A stretch of 64,000 bases of DNA. It comes from Gnetum montanum (Eukaryota > Streptophyta > Gnetopsida > Gnetales > Gnetaceae). The DNA lies in the NCBI GenBank assembly GCA_015680685.1, contig MNCI01028947.1:337962-401961 (forward strand). The letters run 5' to 3'. This document shows, piece after piece, positions 23,700 through 34,214 of this stretch; the first letter of the stretch is position 1, and each line of letters opens with the position of its first letter. Both the position numbers and the translations under genes were made by a program. Below the pieces are notes generated by a model. It made no database searches. It saw nothing but the letters and a program-made list of their open reading frames with translations, and was not told where the DNA came from.

Positions 23700-24880
23700 T
23701 CATGAAGAGAAATAATCTAGATAAGAATCCAAGAATGAGAATGAAAGTTGCAACATACAACATGCTTGCAAGATCACTAGTGAGTAAGAAACAACATCCA
23801 CTATGTCCATCATGGGCCTTAGAGTGGCACGAATATTGATACCCATGCATTTTAGTAGAATTACAAGATTTGGATGCTGATGTATTGTGCTTACAAGAAG
23901 TCTTAGCATGGGAATTTCTATATCAGTTTCAACCAAACTTGGAAAAAATGGGATATAGAGGTATTTACAAGCAAAAAGGTTCTTATGGAAGTTCTTTTTT
24001 TGAGCCATACAGATTAGCATATTGTAGGAATTACAACATGGATGGTTGTGTGATATTTTATAAAGAAGCCAAGTTTGAATTGGTACAAAGATTTAAATGA
24101 AGTTTATAAAATATGATTTTTGAAATTCTAAAACTTCAAGTCATGGGAAAGAAAGAACAATCAAGATTTTGGAAAAATCACATAGCCCTAGTAGTGATTT
24201 TAAAAGTTCATCTATCAGGAAGATGTGTATGCATAGTGAACACACATTTAATTGCGAAACCAACATGTTTAGATGTTAGACTTTGTCAAGGAGCATACTT
24301 GATAAAGCAAATAGAAGAAAGTTTAAAGAAGAAGTTATTCCTAAGTTGTACCAATCCATTTCCATTTATTCTTTGTGGAGACTTCAATGAAAAAGTTGGA
24401 ATTTGTGTTTATTAATTCTTAAAATATGGATCTGTAAAGAAATCTTTGGAAGATGAACTTGATTTGAAAAATTTGTTTCCATCAATTCAGCATGCAATTC
24501 CACTAGCCAATGCATGTTCTGATTACTTGGAATCTTTAGTAGATAAATCAGACTCTAGAATTCAAGAACACATGATGTTGATGGATAGCACTCATTAAGA
24601 ACCATAGTTTACAAATTACTTTACAATTATTAATGAGGATGGATCAACAACATTCTTCATTGAGACTTTGGATTATATTTGGTATGATGTTTGATTCTTT
24701 CAAGTTACCAAGTTACTAGAGTTAATTTATAAAGAAGAAGTTGAGAAGAATCAAGATAAAGCCTTTCCATCATGAATAAGACCATCTAATCACATACCAC
24801 TTATGGTAGAATTACAATTACTGCCATCAATTCATATGGTTGATCAAGATGAAGGAATATCTGGCTCTTACTTTTATTTG
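23700..24880 (+). pseudogene. Processed pseudogene of a CCR4/nocturnin-like exonuclease
   Basis: The text follows the endonuclease/exonuclease/phosphatase family of CCR4-type deadenylases. Conserved pieces in order are VATYNMLARS, DADVLCLQEV (metal-binding Glu), YRGIYKQK, NMDGCVIFYK, CIVNTHLIA, FILCGDFNE (catalytic Asp), ACSDYLESL, TLDYIWY and RPSNHIPLMVE. In the last, the usual SDH is SNH, so a catalytic Asp is lost. The homology runs straight through about 1.17 kb with no intron, close to the full length of short plant CCR4 homologues (about 400 residues). That suggests a retrocopy. In-frame stops (for example near 23840, 24100, 24415 and 24597) kill it. The parent would remove poly(A) tails from mRNA. 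No clear poly(A) tract or target duplication was found. The outer Tat element inserted about 0.6 kb downstream. Confidence 0.8.
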
Positions 24881-25499
24881 ATGTTCTTATTATTCTATTC
24901 ATTATTTAATTTATATTTCAATTATATTAATAAAATATCTAAGGAAATGAAAGTTGGGAATAAATATTTTGCCTTGCCTTCACTTGGACAATCAAATACG
25001 AGTTGCACATTGTGTGACCTTGGTTAGAACTGGTGATTGGTAATTGGTAGATGTTTAATTCACTTCTTATCATTATCTTAGAAAATGAAGTAAGTATCAA
25101 GAAAGTAATATTTAATTTCCATATAATCTTTCTCACATATATCTTATTTGCAAAATAAGCAAGAGACAACTTCAAGTTCAAAGGAGAAATCAAATTATTG
25201 TAGCAAAAAATCATGAAAGAAAGCATTGGAGCTAGAAAAAGATAGAGAACATGGATTCATTTAAGGATGAATGAAACCTATGTAGGGTAGATTGTCACAT
25301 CCCCATTCCCAAATGATGTAGTTGGCTAATGAAGATGGTGTCTCTTTATAACAAGTGTTATTTTCATCTTAACAAGACCCAAAAGGGTAGTTGTGAGTAA
25401 GACTTGAAAGGGCATGTTGTAATAATGAACATGTATCTTATGGTAACCTTTGAGGATTTGATTGAAGGAATTTATACCCAAGGTTAGAGGTCATGCTAG
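24881..25499. other. Non-coding stretch before the outer Tat element
   Basis: Possible 3' flank of the pseudogene. No further gene is recognised. It is the left flank of the insertion site; the right flank resumes at 61838. Confidence 0.5.
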
Positions 25500-25780
25500 G
25501 ATGGAGAAACACCCTAAATTTCCAAGGCATTCTTGCTTCACCAGGCCTTGGCAATTCAGGCGGCATCACGATAGTTCTTCAGGAGATGGACACTTTGAAA
25601 TTCAGACTGTCCAGTTCGGCAAGTTTTCTATTCTTGGTGTCAACAGGCTCGATAGATTCTCTAGCTTGCCCACTTGAGTAGTTCATCCAGCCGACAGCCT
25701 ACTCAGAAGCAATTCATGGAGTTGTTAGCAGTGTTTAGGATGTGCAAAATAGTTCGGCAAGTTTTCTACTAAAAAAGTTT

Positions 25781-26160
25781 GCTACGCTATGCTATGTAGC
25801 GTAGCAGGCTTTAGAAGATAGTGTAGAACAAAGTGCTACACTATGCTATGCTACGCGGTGTAGCATAGCATAGCAAAGATTAGACAATTAGTTCCTTCGC
25901 CCGATGCTAGGTCCTTCAGCAATGGCTCATTCCATCAAAAAGCGGCAAATTTAGCAAAAAGCAAGCCATATTGGCTACTACACTATGCTACACTACATAG
26001 CATAGCATGGCATAGGAACTCTATGAAAGTAATGAAGGACATCTGAAAGTGCAGGATCAGCAAGTTTTCAAGTTTTGCATTGCAAAGCGAAAAAGTTGTA
26101 GATTGTTAGCATTTCTGCGATTAAGGCAGGTTGCTACGCTATGCTACGCTGCGTAGCGTA
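25781..26160. repeat. Palindromic TAGCRTAGC modules in the LTR
   Basis: 25781-25805 is a 9 bp perfect inverted repeat (GCTACGCTA / TAGCGTAGC) around a 7-base loop. Further modules lie near 25831-25875, 25976-26007 and 26131-26163. Counterparts occur in the 3' LTR near 60391, 60448, 60587 and 60733. Confidence 0.75.
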
Positions 26161-26617
26161 ACACAACGTATCAACTACGCAAAATCAGTCAAAACACTTC
26201 AAAGGCTTCCAGAACATGCAACAGGCCCCGATGCAAGTTTCTGCCTTGAACTCGTTGCTTCCCTACCCACTGCTGCATAGTGTAGCAAGATGCTACACTA
26301 CACCAACATGCTACAATATAAAGTGTAGTACGGTGTAGCAAGTAGCTATGCTACATCAATGCACCTTCTTACACAGCAAGCTGCTATGCTATGCCCACAT
26401 GCTATGCTATAAATCATGGCACAGTGTAGCAGGCAGCTACGCTCCATCAATGCACCTCACCTATTTGCATCGCTAGCACACATCTCCAAGTTCTGACAAT
26501 GTAATTATAGCATGGCAAGCTCATCAATCAGCTTTACAGTTCCATGCAGGATGGACATGTCAACATGGATCCAGGACACGTGGTGTCCAAATTGCATCTT
26601 TCGCATGCTCCTGACCC

Positions 26618-26625
26618 TATAAATA
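26618..26625 (+). promoter_or_regulatory. TATA box of outer 5' LTR
   Basis: TATAAATA within CCCTATAAATACCCCG. It is conserved in the 3' LTR at 61184-61191, and the inner element has the same TATAAATACC in its own LTRs. Confidence 0.7.
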
Positions 26626-27261
26626 CCCCGACGAGCAATGCACAAGGGGTTGGTTGGCAAGCAATTTGGTTGATTAGCAAACAAAATTGGCTGGCATTTA
26701 GCAAAAATTTGAGCAAGAAAGTTAGCACTTTTGCAAGTTGGCAAATTGATGATCTTGAGCATTGTAAACATTCCTTCCATTGGGCATTCTGTTATGCACC
26801 TTCCCATTACCTTGCATTTCACACTGTCAACCCCCTGGGTCTGCATTCAAGCACACGGTTGAATTGCTTTGAATGTTTTGGTTACTTTTGGGATCTCTAT
26901 GCTTCTTAGTGTCGCACAACTAGTTGTATCCACTTTGACAGAGTAAAGCCATAGCTTTGAGAGTAGTTCATTTTCTTAATTGCATTTTACTTTTCTTTTC
27001 TGCTTGTCGTTGCACTTTACACTGTTTTTTGCTTTCCAACATTAAAAAGTTATTATTTTACGTTATAAGTATTGCTTCTGAATTACCTGTTTGCAAAAGG
27101 TTATAGTAACACCAATTAAGTCCTTGTCTGATTGACCAAACCGTTCAGGGTGCTCTGTTTCCATTTTATCCAGCACAGCCCTTGCGTGGATCCGGGGTTA
27201 AAACTATCATGACTGATGACCTCTCGGTGTTTTCCAACCATCAACATTTTCGATTGCTACA

Positions 27262-27281
27262 GTTTTCTAATGCTAGAAGGA
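27262..27281 (+). other. Conserved sequence right after the 5' LTR (atypical primer site?)
   Basis: GTTTTCTAATGCTAGAAGG follows the LTR. The inner element has GTTTTCTACGCTAGAAGG in the same place (minus, 46744-46761). Neither begins TGG, the usual start of a tRNA-complementary site. Both contain the inverted repeat TTCTA/TAGAA. Confidence 0.5.
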
Positions 27282-27300
27282 AGGCCTTTTGGTGTCCTTT

Positions 27301-27660
27301 TCGTGTTTTACAGTAGTCTTGTAAGCATTCTACACACTGATACGCACCAGCGTAAGCTTGACACCTAGTTGTGGTTGTTTACGCATCATATGGTGTAGAT
27401 CAGTCGCTTTGACGGTTCCTTCGGAACCCTTTAGCACATAAAGCCTTCGATCACCAATTTCCTTGCTTATTTTTTATGGTAGTCTTGTATGCGTTTTGTA
27501 CCCTGTCACACACTAGTGTAAATGTGACATGCGTTTGTAGTTGTTTACGCATCATGTGGTACAGATCGGTCTCTCTAATGATTCCTTTGGAATCCGGCAA
27601 GACATAGAGCATTTTGATTGCTTTCCGATTTCCTTGTTTTTCTCGTTCACAAAATTGGCT
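27301..27660 (+). repeat. Leader with ~175 bp tandem duplication and conserved hairpin
   Basis: Two diverged copies (about 27305-27480 and 27481-27660) share AGTCTTGTANGC, TTTACGCATCAT, a TAGATCAGTCGCTTT / CAGATCGGTCTCTCT phrase and a short palindrome. The palindrome is GGTTCCTTCGGAACC at 27414-27428 and GATTCCTTTGGAATC at 27580-27594. The inner element has the second form in its leader (46597-46611). The location just before gag suits an RNA packaging or dimerisation signal, which is inference. Confidence 0.65.
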
Positions 27661-27672
27661 AGCTTTGTGACA

Positions 27673-30589
27673 ATGAATTTCCCAAGCACTACTGCTAACA
27701 CCTCTAACCTTGAGGTTCCCTTCACAGTTCAAGGCATTACTAGTGTCGAACAACCACTCATCCTAGGGCTGGGGCCATGTCGATCCCTCAGGATTCAGAA
27801 CTAAGCACCTGAGGGTTTGGCCCAGCAGCATGAGGGCTATAAATTTCTCTATGCAAAGGTGTAGGCAAACCTGCTCTTAGACGCACAAGAACTCAAAGAT
27901 AAATGTAGCTTTGAGTTCATTTACTACAATGGGAAGGAATTTGTTCCTATTCCAGGTGCTTCCATTCCTTTGACACAGACAAATCAATGGCTTCTAGACT
28001 AGCTAATCTAGTTGGCTAGGCTTAGGGAGCAGCAGGATACATCATCCAACCACAACGAGACCTTCCAAGATGGATAGAAGGAGCTTGATTCTCAATCCAA
28101 TGGGGGAGGTCAAACCAACCGTGTTACCATCCCTTCTACCCAGTCTTTCTGGACCAACTTGCTGTCTTTCGTCACTCCATTCATGATGGCACATACACTT
28201 TTGCAACTTGCAATTACATCTGCAATGGATAGCCATGTCATCTCTCAAGCGTATCAATGCCCTTATTCCCTTGTTTTGTTTTCAGCCAATATTCCTCCAC
28301 AAATCGTTCATCAGTCCATTCCTGTAGCACATCACACACCAATCATGGCTACCCTGCCACATGTTCACACTATACCTACTTCATAGTCGTATGCAACTTC
28401 TGTCTCCATTTCCGCATTTATACCTATCCCACAATCAACGTTGGGCCCAGGCCCCTCCACATGGTGGACCCCATTCACTACACCCCCTGCTACGCTACAA
28501 TTGTAGATGTCTCTTCATGTTCACTAGCAGACCTATCAAATCCCGCAAATGCTACAACCTAGCACTGGACCATGGTGTGCTCCGCTGGCAACACAAGTCA
28601 CCTATCCTATAGCCCAACCCATGGTTGCTTCTCCAACAGCACCATCTACCAGGTGGTGGACAGCGTAAGCAGCACCGTTCGCAGGGGCCACCCCAATGGT
28701 ACCGCCGATGGGTCACGTTGCTGCTCCCGTCACTCCACAGATGAGAGCTACCTTGGTAGTTCCCTAAACATCCATGTCGTTGTAGGGTCTGGATCAAGTG
28801 TTTTAGCTTATCCAGACCCTTACTGAGGAAATAAAATGCCTCAAGGCTATCGGGTTTGACACAGTACAAGTCATGGACTTTTACCAGGATGACCCTATCA
28901 GCCCTATGATCCTAGCACTAATGCTACTCCTAGGGGTGTCCCTCCCCCACTTTATGAAATACAATGAGGAGGGGGATCCCAATGCACATCTTGTTACCTT
29001 TAGGTCTAGGTCTCTTCTATTGCAAAAATAGTCACACACTGTTATCCATGTATTTGCCATGTCTCTAACTGAAAAAGCCCTGGATTGGTACCATGCCCTA
29101 CCACACTCCTCCATATCAACCCTAGAGGAGCTTCTAACCCACTTCTTGATGCACTTCAAGTATAAATTGAAGCTAGAAATCACATTGGATCAGCTGATGA
29201 GTGTGAAGAAGGATCCTCTAGAACCAGTCCAGAAGTTTATCCAGCGTTGGAGTGCAACCGTTAATGAAATCAGCGAGCCCATCGTGGAGGCCCACTTACT
29301 GGCCATCTTTAAGGGTGTAGTGAATAGTCTAAGCTGTACTACCTCGCTCCATGTACTCTTAGTTAGGCCTTTGCTTAGACTAAGAGCATACAAGATGCAG
29401 CTGAGGTGAGAAAAGACTTGGCCTATGTTGCTTACAAGAACACCTTCACAAAGAAGAACAAGGGTAAGGCTACAACAGCCATGGTTGTCATTGTGGCAAA
29501 CGAGGCCAAACCCAAACCTAATAACAATGGTAACAAGAACAAAAAAAATTTTCCACACCCATAGCTAACCCCACGCCCAAGCAGGATAATGCACCACTAC
29601 CTCTCACACTCACACCTAAGATGTCTATGCCACCAAAGCTGAACTTTGAGCGTAAAGACCGCTCAAAGTATACCCTGCTACCTATTAAGCCTTCAGATCT
29701 TTTGAAGTAGCTACTAGTAGCAGGGTACATCCAGCACAAGCAAATGTCATAGGGGAAAGTTAGGAAACATTAGCACTACTGTGAGCTCCTTAGGAACCCC
29801 TCTTTGGCCCTACCCAATGAACCCCCAATCCCTACGAGTTTCAAGTTGGATCGATTTTGTGACTACCACCAATAATGTGGTCAGAACACAAATTACTGTT
29901 TGGCATTGAAGGACGACATCTAGAGGATGATTAATTAAGAAAAACTAGTGTTAGATGAAAGTAACCCAGTACGTATTGAGAATCAATCTCTACATGTCTA
30001 CATTGACCCCCTCAATGCCAACAACGCTGGTTATGTCATCAACACCATCGGCATTGATAGTAACCTTGGACTGCCTCAGTAGCCATTTATGGTTCGCATC
30101 TCTTAGCGTAGTGCACCAGCATCACTAGAGGTTGATCAAAGCCTGCAGCAACCATTTGTCCTGAGAGCCCCTCCCCAAGCATCTACCCCCATGCCATCTA
30201 TTAGAGAAACTGTGCCACCCCACCTGTTAACACCATTATCTTCGTTTGTCATCAGGGGACCAACTCCTTCAATAGCCCCCACCCCGCATAAGATAGCTGC
30301 ATAGCCTTCCCTTCCTAAAAAATGAGAAGTGCATTTCACAGGTGAGATGTCGAGGGAAGATACTACCCTAGTTACTTCCAAGCTCACGTCTTCACCCCTT
30401 GCATCCAAACCCTCATCACCAAAGAGGAATGTTGCTACGACTACAAAGTCTACGTCGCCTCGCCAAAAAGGGTTTGAACCCAGACCCAAAACTGTCCCTT
30501 CTCAGGAAATTCATCTTCTAGGATGAATGGAAGAGGAGAAGGGTAGTAAATAGGGGAGTGGCCAAGACCTCTTGGATGCTCTCACATAG
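27673..30589 (+). pseudogene. Outer gag (Tat type), decayed
   Basis: The start MNFPSTTANTSNLEV at 27673 aligns in layout with the inner gag start (46511 on minus); both contain a C/SRSLRI/LQ-like basic phrase. The middle is a Pro/Ala-rich spacer. The capsid core is best at 29059-29400 (LTEKALDWYHALP, LEELLTHFLMHF, PVQKFIQRWS, EAHLLAIFKGVVN). Then comes a lysine-rich stretch and FERKDRSKY at about 29650. A zinc-finger-like FCDYHQ.CGQ..NYC.ALK (about 29857-29925) matches the C..H...GH.T..C pattern of Tat gag. It ends EIHLLG and, at 30587-30589, a TAG that also occurs at the same site in the inner element. Several other stops and frame changes are private to this copy. Confidence 0.75.
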
Positions 30590-30842
30590 GTCAAAAAGCT
30601 CTAAAAAAATAATACTACTCTGAGCTTGTATGACCTAATCATGACATCTACCGCACACTGTGAGGCTTTGGTCTGCATGTTAATGGTGATTCTGCTCGAC
30701 AGGGACATGCTAGCAGAAGAGGAAGCGATTCACTCGATCATGCTTCCCTTTGCGCCTATAGAGCCAAAGCCATCCCAACTAACATTCTATGACAATTCCA
30801 TTAGGAAAGACCCTGAAAGGGGTTAGGTGACTACAACACCCC
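30590..30842 (+). pseudogene. Outer protease, N-terminal part, cut by nested insertion
   Basis: Reads SLYDLIMTSTAHCEALV, then PSQLTFYDNSIRKDPERG and VTT. It matches the inner protease (SLYDLLMTFQKYYEAMV, SLTFHDESIKDDPEKG, QVTT). The sequence stops at ACCCC (30838-30842), where the inner element inserted, and resumes at 48358. The aspartic protease would cut Gag-Pol in the particle. Confidence 0.8.
30838..30842. repeat. Target duplication (left) of nested element
   Basis: ACCCC, identical to 48358-48362 on the other side of the nested element. A perfect 5 bp duplication is typical of Ty3/gypsy integration. Confidence 0.9.
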
Positions 30843-32454
30843 TGTAACGACAGAAAATGTTGGCAGCTAGAATACCAAACAAAATCCGTGTACATAGTCT
30901 TAACCATGGATCCGTGCGAGGGCTGTGCTAGAGAAAACGAATCCGTAGTGCCCTGAACGGTCTTGTCGATTAGACAGGGACTTACTAAATCAGTAAATCG
31001 ACGAAGATTATAGGCGTTTCGTGGAATGATCTGATTCGATAAATCATGAAAGGAGAAGAAAACGATGTAAATAGATTGCAATAATGACAATGTTAACGCA
31101 ACAAAGGGAATCAGATCTAAGAGAAGTGCATGATTTCAAGATCTATACTTTGACCCGAAAGGAACAAGTATTTTGTATACAAAGTTACAATGGGAAGACT
31201 CCGATTATCTTGTGCGGAACATACACAAAATAATAAGGAAATTGTTTAAGAAGGAGTGCAAAATGGAGCTTGGTCTACCTTATAAGCCAAAGATGGAGTG
31301 CAAGTAAGGTCAAGCTTGGACGCCTATCAACCAACTGTGTCTGGCCAATAGATCTTGCCAACCGCACCAGATGATCTCACGATCTCTGATCTATCTTCTT
31401 CGCTTTGGATAGTCTCTGCTCAAAATTGCCAAGGATCATCAATGGGAGAACTATATTTCAGCCAAAGGGTATGATCGCTCCTACTGCCAAATGCTCAAAA
31501 AACAAATGTCTCTTGCTTCTGCTCAGGGATGATAACTGCCAAAAGTTGAAGATGCTAACTGCTGCTCTTCTTCCAAGAAAAATCCAGAAGTCCTCTTGAA
31601 AAGTCCTTCTTTTCTTCGCCAACTGAGGTATTTATAATATGCAAAAAAGGCACGGCCTTGATGACACGTGTCTCAAATTTTCTGAATACCATTGACTTGA
31701 CAAACTGTCTATGTCACGTCACATGGCAACGTACACTATCAAAACTTTGGTGAAGCTACTTCATGGTTACACAGAAATACGCTTATCAGCGTATTGCACA
31801 TATGGATAGCAAATGCGTAACTACTTTAGTCGAATTTACGCTGTATTTCACTTGTTTACGCTACGTCGCGTGGTAGAGCGTAACAAAGCATGGAAATAGT
31901 GAGTCAAGCTGTTTTACGCTCCTTTACACAGCAAAGCGTAGTGAAGCATAAAACATGATCAACCCAGCGATAAATTACACTGACGTACACTACGTAGCGT
32001 AACGAGCGTAAGGAGATCAATCTACAAAAGAAAGGGGCCAATCTGTCGCGCTTCCCTTGGACTTTCACTTTGACCTTTTTGAAGCTCGTTACGCTACCTT
32101 GCGTAACAGAGCGTAAACCTAACCCTGGATAAAAGACTTAGCAAGATATGTGAGAACTCGCATATTACGCTGTTCAGGCCTTAAACTTCATCAAATCTGC
32201 TGAAGTAAGTCACCTTCTGATGTCAGACTATGTTAAGCAGAATTACACTAAGTGTTATTACGCTATGTTGCGTAATGTAGTGTAAAAACAAAAAACATAG
32301 TAAAGATTGGAATTTGTAAGGAAGTTGGAGACTTGATGTTGAGCGCTGTTTCGCCTTGCTTTGCCTTGTTCTACCTTTTGGAATTCTATCAAGAACTTTT
32401 ACCTGAATCGTGAATCTTCACCTGATGCCGATTCATAATTTTCACAGTGTTTCA
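30843..32454 (-). mobile_element. 3' LTR of nested element
   Basis: 1612 bp. On minus it starts TGAAACACTGTG and ends CGTTACA. A TATAAATA box on minus is at 31629-31636. It carries repeated TTACGC...GCGTAA palindromes, for example around 32087-32104 and 32261-32278. A 13 bp segment near 31078-31090 is absent from the other LTR. Confidence 0.92.
31629..31636 (-). promoter_or_regulatory. TATA box, nested 3' LTR
   Basis: TATAAATACC on minus, matching the copy in the 5' LTR and the outer element's promoter. Confidence 0.6.
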
Positions 32455-32470
32455 ATGGCCCCTCTTTGTT
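32455..32470 (-). other. Polypurine tract of nested element
   Basis: On minus AACAAAGAGGGGCCAT directly precedes TGAAACAC. The outer element has ACAAAGAGGGGCCAA before its 3' LTR (60101-60115). This is where plus-strand DNA synthesis would start. Confidence 0.85.
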
Positions 32471-33638
32471 GACAGTTAGAGGGCTTGCCCAAAAGATGTC
32501 GACAAAGAATACGAAACACTGGACAGATGAAAGTACCAACAACATTTATCAACAGGTACTCAAGTATCGCCCTGTCAACACAGAGGAGCAGAGATGAAGG
32601 AAATGAGAGATAACATGGTATGGGAGGAAACAGGTTCGGGGAAGACACAAATGAGGTTCGGGGAAGACACAGATGAGTGGGTATAGCTTTTTCATGCATA
32701 AGCAAATAGGCTTTCTCCTGCGATTACGTCTACATGGAGTTATGCCTTTATTTTGTGTTAAAGGGGGTTGCATAGATGAATTGTGTTGCGTCTGCACGGC
32801 CTGGGTGAGATGTGTTTCACCCATTTTATCGACCCCCGCTCTTTTTTTTTGGCATCCACTAGGCGAGTTGCGTTACGCTAGATTATGGACTTGATTGTAA
32901 TGCGAATGCAGAAAGCATGTGCTATGTATGTACATTTTGCGTACGGGAAGTGGATGGGACAGTTAGGAGTAATGATAAGGGTTAAGGGTAGGATTATGAG
33001 GAACACAAGGATGCACCCTCCGAGTGGACAGGCCAGCTTAAGCAGCCATCTCAAAATGCTATCGGTATTACACCACTTAGATGAACACACCTTTGAACGA
33101 CATCCTCGTAACAAGTAACCTGCAACGAAAGAAGAAAATAGATGGTACCATTGTTCGTGCGAATCATGGGCAAGGTTGTTGAAACAAGTACTATTGGAGG
33201 CGAGATGAAATGATCGAGCCATGAATGAGGAACTGTAGCACAAGGCTAGACTCTTCAACCTTGACACTCAGCCCAGCATATCGCCACCAAAGAACATCAA
33301 ACTCGGCGCACCTGACTAGTTATGTAAAGAACCAGCTAGGTGAATCTGTGAAGCCAGGGCCTAATAGCGATGATGAGTGGAGATCCCCAAAGCCGTAATT
33401 GATGAGAATGCCTTTGGGGCTTCGGACAGCAAAACTAACCTCTCAGAGGAACCACCGCTGGAATGGGTGCGGTGACGGTATCTCTGAGGGGTCAGTAGTA
33501 TGCCCTTCAACACATCTGAGAGATCAACAGAATTTCAGTGAGGTAGTGACGTTGGGGCTGTCTCAGCGTCCCACCCCGTTTGCCATGTGGCTGCACAGAG
33601 ATGATCACGCTCGCTTGACTTGCATGATGACAGCTTAT
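32471..33638 (-). other. 3' untranslated region of nested element
   Basis: No gene recognised. Parts resemble the outer 3' UTR on plus (59880-60100), such as TTTCGNATTCTTTGTC and CCTGAACCT phrases. Short open frames here are incidental. Confidence 0.6.
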
Positions 33639-33639
33639 G

Positions 33640-34170
33640 AGTCCCAATTTTAAGTCTTGGTAGATTGTTGTTGCTGTTTTTAAGTCTCAGCAGACCATGG
33701 TCCCAGTTTAAAGTCTGGGTGGACCGAAAAATGCTAGTTTTACGTTGTAGCAGACGGTGGCAAAGCTGATTTATGGTCTTAGCAGACCATGCTATGGATG
33801 TCAATTTTCTGTCATGACCCAGGGACAAGTCTATGCTGGTTTTACGTTTCAGCAGATGATCACTTACTTGAGCCATTTTTGTGTCATGGGGGACAGCCGA
33901 TGCTAGTTTAGCGTTGTGGCGGACGCGTGCAGGAAATGCCAGTTTTTCGTCCTGGCGGACCTATACAACACTGCAAGTTTTACATCGTAGCGGACAGTTA
34001 CAACTTGCCAGTTTTATGTCGTGGCAGATGATCAGTGCCAGTTTAGCGTTGTGGCGAACACGTGAAGGGAGTGCCAGTTTTACATCGTAGTGGACGGTTG
34101 TTGCTAGTTTAGCGTCATAGCGGACGATTGGTGCCAGTTTAGTGTCATAGCGGACGATTATGGTCATACC
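33640..34170 (-). repeat. Minisatellite after integrase, nested element
   Basis: About 16 copies of a 28-39 bp unit. On the coding (minus) strand the unit is close to GTCCGCTATGACGCTAAACT followed by GGCA and a variable spacer. The outer element has the same unit at 58365-58740, for example GTCCGCTATGATGTTAAACT. Confidence 0.85.
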
Positions 34171-34214
34171 TGATGTTCATACTAGAGATGTAGCTATATG
34201 TAGTACCGCTTCAG

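Larger units (their letters stand above)
25505..27261 (+). mobile_element. 5' LTR of outer Tat element
   Basis: 1757 bp ending GATTGCTACA. It matches the 3' LTR along its whole length. About 35 differences in the first 260 positions were counted by eye (about 13%), mostly transitions. U3 contains several palindromic GCTACGCTA...TAGCGTAGC modules. The core promoter is at 26618. Open frames in 26505-26909 are incidental. Confidence 0.9.

Noticed and set aside
25502-25503. TG at 25502 as the start of the outer 5' LTR
   Set aside because: The 3' LTR begins TGAAACAC. Aligning this puts the 5' LTR start at 25505 (AGAAACAC), and only this choice gives matching GATGG flanks.
26505-26909. Open frames in the LTR core promoter area
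   Set aside because: They span the TATA box and U3/R of an LTR. The equivalent 3' LTR region does not keep them.
28159-28869. Several overlapping open frames on both strands
   Set aside because: They are shadows of the Pro/Ser/Thr-rich gag spacer, which has few stops in any phase.
33640-34170. CRISPR-like appearance of regularly spaced repeats
   Set aside because: The genome is a plant's, the units are imperfect minisatellite copies with variable spacers, and there are no cas genes.
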